From positions 18,068-82,067 of the forward strand of contig JBCCHB010000072.1 of assembly GCA_039028975.1 (NCBI GenBank): a DNA stretch of 64,000 nucleotides, written 5' to 3'. Position numbers and translations under genes: made by a program. The notes under the pieces are model-generated. The model worked only from the letters and a program-made list of their open reading frames with translations. It was not told the origin of the DNA and ran no database searches. The DNA comes from JAHBNG01 sp039028975 (GTDB lineage Bacteria; Chloroflexota; Anaerolineae; Caldilineales; Caldilineaceae). Positions 43,771 to 52,900 of the stretch are shown here, in pieces (the stretch's first letter is position 1; each line of letters begins with the position of its first letter).

Positions 43771-43970
43771 AGTGTATTACCATCCGCCGCACCGTATAGG
43801 ACGCTCCCTGAATTCGCGCCGGCAACTTGCATGGAGACTAGCTAGCGGTATACTGATTCTTGATTGCCTTGTCAGCCAGATCTTGCCCACTGTTGAATCA
43901 AAAAATGGCTATAGGCAATGAATAGTTTAACTAGGAGGCAACATCAATATGCTGGGAACGATGCTGGCAA

Positions 43971-45944
43971 CTATCCCTCCTTCGGTAGATCCTCAGCCAG
44001 AAACCAATATTGCTCCGCATGGAGCAATTTGGACCAACTACCTGTGGCCACAGTGCTGAGCAGTTCACGCAGCTCACCTAGGTTAGAGAAACCCAGCTCT
44101 TCTTCGACCACTTTTTGAGGAGCCGCGAGTAGGGGCTCTCTAGGTGGGTGGAGGTTGATGAGAGACACGTTGCCGTCGCTGGGCAAGTCGGCCAACTGGC
44201 AAGCCTGCTCTACTGCCGTTTGTAGATCGCCCAGTGCATCGACCAATCCATGCTCGAGTGCCTGTTCTCCAGTCCAAACCCGCCCTTGGCAGATGGGATC
44301 CAGGCGATCAAAGTCCAGACCGCGTCCTTGGGCTACCCGATCTTTAAATTCGTCATACATAAAGTGGATGCCGTCTTCCATTTGGCTTTTCTGTTCCGGC
44401 GTCCAGCGCATGTCGTCTTCATAGATGGCAGCATTGGCCCCCCGTTGAACCGAGTCTCGCCCCACACCGATTTTGCTGTAGGTACCTTCGGTAGATGGTT
44501 TGGCACTCAAGACCCCAATGCTGCCCGTAACAGTTGTGGGCTGAGCCACTATTTTCTGCGCGGGTGTAGAAATGTAGTAACCGCCGCTGGCAGCAACCCG
44601 TCCCATGTAAACGACGACCGGCTTTTCGTCATTTAGTAGCATCAACTCTCGCCACATGACATCCGATGCGAGCGCGGAACCACCCGGTGAATCCACGTGA
44701 AGTACGATGGCTGCTAGACTCTCATTTTCTCGGGCAGAGCGTACGATCTGCTGAACCGTGATGCTCCCAATCTGCTCGTTTCCCAGTAGAGGAAGGGGCA
44801 CAGGTAGATCTCGGCTCTTTCCAGGCACGATTGTACCACTTAGGCTGATCACGCCAATGGCTTTGGACTCCCGCCGAATCGGCTTACGCAAAAGAAGTCG
44901 GGCACACTCATCATAAGGCTTCAACACAGCAGATTTGCTTCCCCAGCTTAGGGTGTTGCCAATCTCATCTTCGTAGTAGATGCCATCAATCAGATCGGCG
45001 GCCAAACATTGTTCGGCCTTCAGGGGGGCCTGGTCAATCAGCTCTTTTACGCGCTCCGCACTCAACTTGCGACGCTGGCTAATGATGGTCACTAGGCTGG
45101 CATAGAGGCTATCCAGGAGCCAATTGTACTGGGTGCGGCTCTCCTCACTCATCTCCGTTCGGTCATACATATCACCGGCCGACTTCCACGGGGCAATTCG
45201 TAGAACGTCAAATTCCACACCGATGCGAGCCAACGTATCTTTAAGAAAGATACCACCCATGCGCAAGCCAAGTACCCGCCATTCAGTAAGGGGTGTCATG
45301 TAGATTTGATCAGCCCCGCAGGCGGCGATAAAGCTACCCATCATGCCATCTTCAATGTGGACAATAATTTGCTTGGGTGTAGCAGCCGAGTTACGTTGGG
45401 CTGCATCCCAGGCGCGGAAGCGATCAAAGAGCATGAGTAGACTCTGGGCTTGGGTTAAACCAATTTGGGGTGATTTGAACAGAAAGAGAACCCCCTTTGT
45501 CTTCGGATCGGCTACAACCTTCTTCAGCGCTGCTTCCAATGCCTCCAAGCTGACAGGAGGCCTCCGTCCAGGCACAAATTGCTGCCACCAGGGCAACTGG
45601 GGTTCTCGTTCGGTCAACGCGCCGTCTAGCACGATCACTGGATAATCTGGAATGCGTCCCCGAAAGAGAAAGCGCCGTGTACGGGCCACTTGGAAACCAA
45701 GCCCTCGGAAGGCGCCACCAATGATGCGACCGACACCCCCTTGCTTTGATCTTTTTGCTGTTGACCCCTGTGCCTTTTTCTCTTCTGTTGGCATCTCCGC
45801 AGCCTTTGCCTCCTCAGGAGAATCTACCTCTGAAGAATTCGGTTCTGAATCAGCCGTCTCTGGGGGAGCTTCTAGTCGTGTTTCTTCCTGGGTGGTAGGT
45901 TTCGGAGGGAGCGCATCCTGGGCGGTTGTGTCCTGTTCATTCAT
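43971..45944 (-). CDS. sppA: Signal peptide peptidase SppA (long form)
   Basis: 657 aa from the ATG at 45944; an open frame extends further upstream, but it runs into a repeat region and has no ribosome site. The first about 80 residues are acidic, Pro/Glu/Thr-rich and cytosolic-looking. The catalytic core is the double-domain form: the general-base Lys K254 in APWKSAGDMYDRTEM in the first domain and the nucleophile S475 in TVTGSIGVL in the second, with VLHVDSPGGSALASD and ASGGYYIS around it. No obvious membrane helix was seen, unlike E. coli SppA. SppA degrades signal peptides left in the membrane. It is divergent from hisS. Confidence 0.92.
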   Translation of the reverse strand: MNEQDTTAQDALPPKPTTQEETRLEAPPETADSEPNSSEVDSPEEAKAAEMPTEEKKAQGSTAKRSKQGGVGRIIGGAFRGLGFQVARTRRFLFRGRIPDYPVIVLDGALTEREPQLPWWQQFVPGRRPPVSLEALEAALKKVVADPKTKGVLFLFKSPQIGLTQAQSLLMLFDRFRAWDAAQRNSAATPKQIIVHIEDGMMGSFIAACGADQIYMTPLTEWRVLGLRMGGIFLKDTLARIGVEFDVLRIAPWKSAGDMYDRTEMSEESRTQYNWLLDSLYASLVTIISQRRKLSAERVKELIDQAPLKAEQCLAADLIDGIYYEDEIGNTLSWGSKSAVLKPYDECARLLLRKPIRRESKAIGVISLSGTIVPGKSRDLPVPLPLLGNEQIGSITVQQIVRSARENESLAAIVLHVDSPGGSALASDVMWRELMLLNDEKPVVVYMGRVAASGGYYISTPAQKIVAQPTTVTGSIGVLSAKPSTEGTYSKIGVGRDSVQRGANAAIYEDDMRWTPEQKSQMEDGIHFMYDEFKDRVAQGRGLDFDRLDPICQGRVWTGEQALEHGLVDALGDLQTAVEQACQLADLPSDGNVSLINLHPPREPLLAAPQKVVEEELGFSNLGELRELLSTVATGSWSKLLHAEQYWFLAEDLPKEG

Positions 45945-46004
45945 GAATAAAACGTGATCCTTTCTATCCTTCCTTTGTGGAGAGCGAGTATACTTCGCCA
46001 GATT

Positions 46005-46131
46005 ACACTGAGTAGCGATAACACAGAGGTTCACTGAGGTCTCACTGAGATTTACAGAGGCTGTTCTTCTCTCTTTGAAGCCTTTCTCTGTGTAGCTCTG
46101 TGCCTTCTCTGAGGGACTCTGTGTAACGCAG
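46005..46131. repeat. CACAGAG/CACTGAG repeat cluster with inverted halves
   Basis: The left half repeats short units (ACACTGAG, ACACAGAG, TCACTGAG, TTACAGAG). The right half repeats their complements (CTCTGTGTA, CTCTGTG, CTCTGAG, CTCTGTGTAA). The whole can fold back on itself. Confidence 0.6.
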
Positions 46132-46366
46132 GAAAATTTTGTCCCGGCTCTTGTCCAATCTGTTCTGGATGATTCCAAAAAGGAAGGACAGAACTTTTCT
46201 GGCCATTAATATTGTTAGACTGCAACGGTCTTGGCAATGTACTGCATCAGTCCTGTTTAGTGCCTCCAGCGCTATTCCCGACGATTGCGCTCTACTGATT
46301 ATCGTTTTCCACTATAAGGCAGGTATAATTTTCTGTATGTAATAACTCAGCCCGTATATTTGCTCA

Positions 46367-46420
46367 GGCTATAATAAAGTAACATTTTATCTCGAGCAGT
46401 GGTGTTACTTTATTATAGCC
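46367..46420. repeat. Inverted repeat with 18-bp perfect arms
   Basis: GGCTATAATAAAGTAACA (46367-46384) and its exact complement (46403-46420) flank an 18-nt loop. Each arm contains TATAAT reading inward, so it could also act as two facing -10 boxes. There is no T-run typical of a terminator. Confidence 0.65.
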
Positions 46421-46447
46421 ACCAGCATAGCTTGCTCCCTGCAGTGC

Positions 46448-46481
46448 ATGGAATGCTTTACCCAGATGCTCCGCATTCCAT
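46448..46481. repeat. Small hairpin upstream of hisS
   Basis: ATGGAATGC (46448-46456) pairs with GCATTCCAT (46473-46481) around a 16-nt loop, 156 bp before the hisS start. Confidence 0.45.
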
Positions 46482-46636
46482 AAGTGTAGAAGAGCGACAA
46501 TTATTTTTATAGATGGCCTGAAAAGCTCTGTCCTCCCCTCTTGGAATTTTCTAAGGTAGACTGGTCAAGTGTGGGACAAGGCCTTTCTGGCAAAGTAAAT
46601 GATTTATAACTCTACCTATATTCTACGACAAACCTT

Positions 46637-48007
46637 ATGGCTAAAGCGAATACAAAACCTTTAAGCGGTATGCGTGACTTCCTTCCTGTGGATGTTCTGC
46701 GCCGCAATTATGTGATCCGAGTAATTGAAGATGTTTACCAGAGTTATGGCTTTGAGCCACTGGAGACACCTGTTATGGAACGGCTCGATACGCTGCTTGG
46801 CAAATATGGCGAAGATGAAAAGCTGATTTTTCGAGTCCTCAAGCGGGGCGATAAGCTGCAACGTTCACTGAGCGAGAATCCTACCGAAGAGAGTGTAGCT
46901 GATGCTGGCCTGCGCTACGACCTGACTGTACCTCTTGCTCGGGTTGTGGCCCAGTATCGCAGCGATCTGCCTCGTTTCTTCAAGCGATACCAGATCCAGC
47001 CCGTTTACCGAGCAGACCGCCCTGGACGTGGGCGTTACCGGGAATTTTACCAGTGTGATCTGGACATTGTTGGCTCGGCCAGCCGCGCGGTCGAAGCAGA
47101 AGTCATGGCAGCCGTGGCCCAGATTCTGGATCGGCTTGGATTTGGGGATGACCATCCATTTGCCGTCCGTCTCAACCACCGCATGATTCTACGGGGTCTC
47201 ATCGATTTGGCTGGGATTCCAGAATCACTGGAAGGCTCTGCCCTCACTGCCATCGATAAACTAGATAAGATTGGCATTGAAGGTGTCTCAAAGGAGCTGG
47301 CCCAACGTGGGATAGACCAGGCCGCGGCGGATAAGCTGGTTCAAATTCTTTCCGATGCACCCGATTCAGGCAATGTGGACACACTTGCTTGGCTATCGGA
47401 TCTGCTAGAGGAGTCCGAGCTGGGTAGTCGGGGCGTAGCGGAGTTGAAGGAGATTGTTGCATATAGTTTAGGTGGTCCGGCAGACAACCACATCAAGGTG
47501 GATGCCTTCTTAGCCCGTGGACTGAGCTACTATACTGGTGCTGTCTTCGAGATTGAATTCTCTGGCTTAGGCATCTCTGGCGGCGGCGGCGGGCGTTACG
47601 ATGAATTGATCGGTATGTTTAGCGGCCAGGATATTCCTTCCTGCGGCTTTAGCTTGGGACTAGAGCGTATCATTCTCCTCATGGAAGAGGAGAAGATGTT
47701 CCCCGAGCGTCTGCTTGGTCAACCTCAGGTACTGGTTACCCAATTCGATGAGAGTACGACCAACGCCTCTTTAAACTTGGCAGCGAAACTACGCAGTGCT
47801 GGTTTGAGGATCGATCTCTACCCCGAACCTAGTCGCTACGGTCGCCAATTCCAATACGCGGAAGAGCGGGGCATTCCCTTTGCCCTTCTGCTCAGCCCCA
47901 ACGAGATAGAAAAACAGGTCATAGGAGTGAAAGATCTGCAGAGCGGTGAACAGGTGGAGATCCCGGTGGATACGGTGATTGAGTGGCTTCAGGAACGATT
48001 TTTATAA
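46637..48007 (+). CDS. hisS: Histidine--tRNA ligase
   Basis: 456 aa, class II aminoacyl-tRNA synthetase that charges tRNA-His. Class II motif 2 is the REFYQCDLDIVG region, preceded by QPVYRADRPGRGRY. The histidine-specific loop is LSYYTGAVFEIEF, and motif 3 is GFSLGLERI. The C-terminal anticodon-binding domain (about 365-456) has VLVTQF and LRSAGLRIDLYPE. The length is normal for bacterial HisRS. There is no strong ribosome site before the ATG. It is followed by interspersed hairpin copy 4 and then lysC. Confidence 0.96.
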   Translation: MAKANTKPLSGMRDFLPVDVLRRNYVIRVIEDVYQSYGFEPLETPVMERLDTLLGKYGEDEKLIFRVLKRGDKLQRSLSENPTEESVADAGLRYDLTVPLARVVAQYRSDLPRFFKRYQIQPVYRADRPGRGRYREFYQCDLDIVGSASRAVEAEVMAAVAQILDRLGFGDDHPFAVRLNHRMILRGLIDLAGIPESLEGSALTAIDKLDKIGIEGVSKELAQRGIDQAAADKLVQILSDAPDSGNVDTLAWLSDLLEESELGSRGVAELKEIVAYSLGGPADNHIKVDAFLARGLSYYTGAVFEIEFSGLGISGGGGGRYDELIGMFSGQDIPSCGFSLGLERIILLMEEEKMFPERLLGQPQVLVTQFDESTTNASLNLAAKLRSAGLRIDLYPEPSRYGRQFQYAEERGIPFALLLSPNEIEKQVIGVKDLQSGEQVEIPVDTVIEWLQERFL

Positions 48008-48031
48008 ACCCTAACCTGGACAAGCCAACAA

Positions 48032-48115
48032 TACTCTGCTCCGTTTGAAAACACGAGTTTGGTCACTCTGGTAGAGCATCGGAAAACTCCAGTTTTCAAA
48101 ACGACCGCAATGTAA
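48032..48115 (-). repeat. Interspersed hairpin element, copy 4
   Basis: Read on the minus strand: TTACATTGCGGTCG, TTTTGAAAACTGGAGTTTTC, loop, AAACTCGTGTTTTCAAAC, GGAGCAGAGTA. Unlike copies 1-3 its right end faces the 3' end of hisS, 25 bp away, rather than a start codon. Confidence 0.7.
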
Positions 48116-48340
48116 AAGAGGTTTCAAACAGATTCACAGCGCAACCTCTGGTTGCAAGTAAACAGGTGAAAAGTGGCTAGTAATCAGTGGCTCGCACCAA
48201 CATCTTCACGCATGACGCCATTTTTCACGGATGGTGGTATGGAGAAAGGTTCATTTATCGATTTTACCCTAGGGAACGAACTTTTCTGGCCGTAAAATAC
48301 GAACTAATTGGGTTACGTAATAAAGCAGAAAGAATAAAAG
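48116..48340. other. lysC leader region
   Basis: No gene or recognised riboswitch was seen between hairpin copy 4 and lysC. A short plus-strand frame from 48187 overlaps the lysC start and is not supported. Confidence 0.35.
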
Positions 48341-49795
48341 ATGATTGTGATGAAATTTGGCGGCACATCTGTGGGCAATGAAGATGCTTTTGCCCAAGTG
48401 GCCGCAATTATAGAGCAACGTTTTCAAGAGCAAGCAAGCCGTGCGCGCCCAGGCGTGGTCGTTGTGACCAGCGCTATGAGTAAAGTAACCGACCTGCTGA
48501 TTAACTCAGCCCAAGAGATGCTGATGGGTGATGAGAGCACTTATCAAGAAGCGTTGACGACACTTAAAGAAAAACATCAGGCTGTTATCGACCGTTTTAT
48601 CGCGGATGCCGCAGAGAAGGAAGCTATCGAAACCCTGGTTAGCGAACGCATCGCCTTTCTCGATAAACTCTGTACAAGCATCGGTGTTTTGGGTGAGCTA
48701 ACGGATCGCGGTTTGGATGTGGTGAGTGGTTTGGGTGAACGGATGAGTGCGCCTCTTCTGGCGGCTGTTTTACGCGCCCAAGGACTCCAAGCTCAGTTTA
48801 TTGATGCGGCAGATATCATTGTGACGGATCAAGTTCATGGAGGTGCAGAGCCAATCATGGCCCTATCAGAAGAGCGTTGTCGCCAGGTGCTCCTCCCACT
48901 TCTTGAGAAGGGCATTGTTCCTGTTGTCACCGGCTATGTAGGCAAGAGTGAAGACAATGCCCCAACCACGTTAGGACGAGGTGGATCCGACTATACAGCA
49001 GCCATTATTGGAGCCTGTATCGAGGCCGATGAGATTCTGATCTGGACCGACGTGAATGGGGTACTGACTGCTGATCCGCGGGTTGTACCAGAGGCACGTA
49101 GCTTACATGAATTAACCTATGAAGAGATGGGGGAACTGGCGTATTTCGGTGCCAAGGTGCTTCATGCCAAAACGGTCATGCCTGCCGTTGCCAAGCAGAT
49201 TCCGCTGCGGGTGCTCAATACCTTCCGTCCTGAGCACCCCGGCACCCTAATTGTGCAGCAGGCTGATTACACTGGCCAAGGTACCGTCAAAGCCGTCACC
49301 TCCATTCGAAAGATGAACTTGATTACCGTGGCGGGCAAGGGGCTGATGGGCGTACTGGGTATGGCAGCGCGTACCTTTGAGGCTGTTGCGCGGGCAGAAG
49401 CTAATGTACTGATGATCACCCAGAGTAGCAGTGAACAGAGCATCTGCTTTATTGTGCCAGAGAGTGATTCGGCCCGAGTTATTCGAGAATTACAGAAGGT
49501 CTTTGCAGAAGAGCAAGCACGTCACAGTATCGAGAATATCATCGATCAGCCCGGGATCGCCATTGTGGCTATTGTTGGTAGCGGAATGCGCGGCGTACCC
49601 GGTTTGGCGGCCAGCACCTTCACGGCACTGGGCAACGAGCAGATCAATGTTATCGCCATTGCCCAGGGCTCTAGTGAAGCCAATATTAGTGTCGTGATCG
49701 ATGAAAATGACGCTGTTGAGGCCGTCCGCTCCATCCACACTGTCTTTGAACTGGAAAAGCCGACTCAGGAAAGGTTAGAAGGGTTGAAGGGTTGA
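48341..49795 (+). CDS. lysC: Aspartate kinase
   Basis: 484 aa, first enzyme of the aspartate pathway (Lys, Thr, Met). The N-terminus MIVMKFGGTSVGN is the nucleotide-binding lysine motif. VVVVTSAMSKVTDLL, GLGERMSAPLLAAVL, LGRGGSDYTAAIIG and IWTDVNGVLTADPR are standard kinase-domain blocks. The C-terminus (about 320-484) has two ACT domains (ISVVIDENDAVEAVRSIHTV in the second), the allosteric amino-acid sites. Its length fits the monofunctional class of 450-490 aa with the kinase domain as seen in ThrA/LysC of non-beta-type enzymes. It follows hisS with a 333-bp gap. Confidence 0.94.
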   Translation: MIVMKFGGTSVGNEDAFAQVAAIIEQRFQEQASRARPGVVVVTSAMSKVTDLLINSAQEMLMGDESTYQEALTTLKEKHQAVIDRFIADAAEKEAIETLVSERIAFLDKLCTSIGVLGELTDRGLDVVSGLGERMSAPLLAAVLRAQGLQAQFIDAADIIVTDQVHGGAEPIMALSEERCRQVLLPLLEKGIVPVVTGYVGKSEDNAPTTLGRGGSDYTAAIIGACIEADEILIWTDVNGVLTADPRVVPEARSLHELTYEEMGELAYFGAKVLHAKTVMPAVAKQIPLRVLNTFRPEHPGTLIVQQADYTGQGTVKAVTSIRKMNLITVAGKGLMGVLGMAARTFEAVARAEANVLMITQSSSEQSICFIVPESDSARVIRELQKVFAEEQARHSIENIIDQPGIAIVAIVGSGMRGVPGLAASTFTALGNEQINVIAIAQGSSEANISVVIDENDAVEAVRSIHTVFELEKPTQERLEGLKG

Positions 49796-49797
49796 AG

Positions 49798-49965
49798 TCC
49801 CTGATAACCACATTCGGGGACGACAGAGGGTGAAGTTCCCGGTAGTCGTTCACCTCCCCCACGCAGGCTGAGCTTGTCGAAGCCGATCCCCCTTCGACAG
49901 GCTCAGGAGGCGTGAACGGTTACAGTTCCCGATACCTACATTCAGGGATGACGAAGGTTGAAGGT
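49798..49965. repeat. REP-like inverted element flanked by imperfect direct repeats
   Basis: CGTTCAC...CTGAGCTTGTCGAAG (about 49849-49880) is partly complementary to CTTCGACAGGCTCAG...GTGAACG (about 49892-49919). The core CTTCGACAxGCTCAG is a repeat seen in many bacterial genomes. On each side lies an imperfect direct repeat of the type ACATTCxGGGAxGACxxAGG.TGAAG. Confidence 0.6.
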
Positions 49966-49974
49966 GCAGAGTTT

Positions 49975-52900
49975 ATGGGTAGTTATTCACTGATAAAGAA
50001 ATTTTTTTACTGGCTGTTGATGTGGCCGCTTATCGTTACGGTTTGTCTGCTCTCGCCTGCAAATCTCCTTGCTGCCCAGTCTGAGAATCGATTTGGAAAT
50101 TCTTCTCTGCAGCGGTCAGTGGCGGAGCAGTCAGTGGCGCGGCAGTGGAATGAAGCGCTTCTAGAGGCCATTCGAGACGATTTTGCGCGCCCGGTGGTGC
50201 ATGCTCGCAATCTTTTCCATGTTTCATCGGCCATGTACGATGCTTGGGCAGCCTATGATGAGATAGCTGAACCCTTCTTATTAGGCAACTTGGTCTATGG
50301 CTACCATTGCCCCTTCAGCAGTGTTGAACAGCCTGCCGATGTGGAGGCCGCCAGGGCAGAGGCAATCAGCCATGCAGCTTACCGTCTTCTCTCATATCGT
50401 TTCCAAGAATCGCCTGGACGGGATGAGACGCTCCCGGCTCTGGACGCGCTGATGGCCTCCCTTGGCTACGATGCAGCCGACACCAATAGTGAATATTGGC
50501 AAGGATCACCCGCTTCGCTGGGGAATGCTATTGCTGCTTGTTACATTTCCTTTGGCCAGCAAGATGGGGCCAACGAGCAGAACGACTATGCCAGCCACTA
50601 TTACTTGGCCAGTAACCAGCCTCTACTCCCAGCTTTACCGGGCAATCCAAATATGGAAGATCCCAACCACTGGCAACCTCTCTCCCTGGATGTGGCAATT
50701 GACCAAGCCGGAAACCTGCTTCCCTATGCGGTTACGCCATTTTTAGGGCCTGAATGGGGTCGGGTGGTACCCTTTGCGTTGAGTGAAGACGATCTGACTC
50801 GATATGAACGAATTGGCATGGACAAACGTCGAGGTGAGTATTGGGTCTATCACGATCCTGGTGCCCCTCCCTACCTGCTCGATGAGACGGGGCGTACGGG
50901 CGAAGCTTCTATTGGGACTGGCAGCGAAAGGGCCAACGAATACAAGTGGAATTTTGCCTTAACTGCTCAATGGGCCTCCCACTTGGATCCATCCGATGGT
51001 GTCATGTGGGACATTTCACCAGCGGCCATGGGCAATCTACCACCATTGCCAACTACATTCGATGCCGTCCAGGCGTACTATCGGGAACCCGGTGGGGGAG
51101 ACTTGGGTACAGGTTGGGATCTAAACCCGATAACGGGCTTACCTTACGAGCCGCAACTTGTTCCACGGGGGGATTTTACCAGAGTTTTGGCCGAATTCTG
51201 GGCTGACGGCCCCGATTCAGAGACGCCTCCAGGCCATTGGTTTACTATTCTGAACTATGTCAATGATCATCCTGGGTTGGTTAAACGATACCAAGGCGAG
51301 GGACCTCTGCTCAACGATCTAGAGTGGGACATCAAGACCTATTTTGCAATGGGGGGAGCCGTCCACGATGCAGCCGTGGCCGCTTGGGGCATTAAGGGCT
51401 GGTATGACTATGTGCGGCCTATTTCGGCTTTGCGGTATATGGCGGCTCGAGGGCAGAGTAGCGATCCGGATCGGCCAAGTTACCATCCAGAGGGCATTCC
51501 ACTGATCGACGGGTTTATTGAGCTTGTTGAGGCGGATGATCCGCTGGCTGGCCAAGGAGGGGACCATACGGGCAAGATCAAGCTCTTTAGCTGGCGGGGT
51601 CCTGATGCTATCGACGATCCCAGCACCGACGTGGCTGGTGTTGGCTGGATTTTAGCCGAGCAGTGGTGGCCCTATCAACGCCCTACCTTTGTCACGCCTC
51701 CATTTGCTGGCTACGTATCGGGCCATTCCACCTACTCTCGTTCTGCTGCCGAGGTACTCACCCGCCTAACCGGAGATGAATTCTTTCCGGGGGGAATCGC
51801 TGAATTCACCGCAGAAAAAGATGAATATCTACACTTTGAAAAAGGCCCCAGTGTCGACGTAACGCTCCAGTGGGCCACCTATCAAGATGCTGCCCACCAA
51901 TCTGGCCTTTCGAGAATTTGGGGAGGCATTCATCCGCCTGCTGATGATATTCCTGGCCGCCGCATCGGTATTGAGATTGGAACTGATGCCTTTGCCTTGG
52001 CTGATCGGTACATTCAGGGTACAGTGGTCGAAACCCTGCCTCACCTTTCTAACCCTGATGCTCAAGTTACCACGATCGATATGCCAGTCACGTTTGGGCT
52101 TCGGGCCAGTGATGTCAATGCTTCATTGCTCTATAGCGCAACCAACCTACCCCCCGGTCTTTCACTCATCACTGAAACAGGAATCATAACTGGGCGAGCG
52201 AAGGCAGGAGGCACCTATAGCGTGACGGTAGCTATTTTAGAAGGTGATGATCAGGATGCTCAGATAGTCGATACCACCTCATTCACTTGGCGAATCAACC
52301 TCCCACCCCGATTGGACGCGGTTCCTGAGCAACTCAATATGTTGGGCGATCATGGAACGCTCCAACTACAAGCGAACGATCCTGATGGTGACCGATTGAC
52401 GTACCGTGTAGCGGGGTTGATTCCTGATCTCGTCGTCAACAAGCAGTCGGGCGAAATTTCGGGGACGCTAGCCTTCAACGGTCAATTCACCATGAATGTG
52501 ACCGTTGAGGACAGCTTTGGCGGCTCAGACAGTACGGAATTTGTCTGGACCATTAATCGCCTACCTGCAATCGCCAACGTAGCTGAGCAGGTAAACTCGG
52601 TTGGAGAGCAGGTCGAACTGCAAATTCGAGCCATTGACACAGATGGCAATGAGCTAACCTATAGGGCTACGGATCTGCCTCGGGGGTTAACCATAGATCG
52701 AATGACTGGCCTCATCTCTGGAACCATCACCCAGAGCGGAACCTACACGCCAACCATTATCGTGGACGACGGCTTCAGCAATGAGGGGGCCAACAGCAGT
52801 GCCACAGAGTCATCGTTTGATTGGGTTGTCAGCAATCCACCATGGCTAATGAATCCTGGCCCACAACTGGATCAGCGAGGCAGCGAAATTACCTTGTCGT

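Larger units (their letters stand above)
45945..46636. other. Divergent intergenic region rich in repeats
   Basis: 692 bp between sppA (-) and hisS (+). It contains a CACAGAG/CACTGAG repeat cluster (46005-46131), an 18-bp-arm inverted repeat (46367-46420) and a smaller hairpin (46448-46481). No T-box element (no GGTGGNACC-like motif) is seen before hisS. No gene is supported. Confidence 0.5.

Noticed and set aside
45945..46178. 78-codon N-terminal extension of SppA
   Set aside because: It lies in the CACAGAG repeat cluster, has no ribosome site and has no counterpart in the family.
46180..46636. T-box riboswitch upstream of hisS
   Set aside because: No T-box sequence (GGTGG-type) or specifier stem could be found; only simple inverted repeats are present.
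48187..48381. Small plus-strand frame before lysC
   Set aside because: It overlaps the lysC start in another frame, with no ribosome site.
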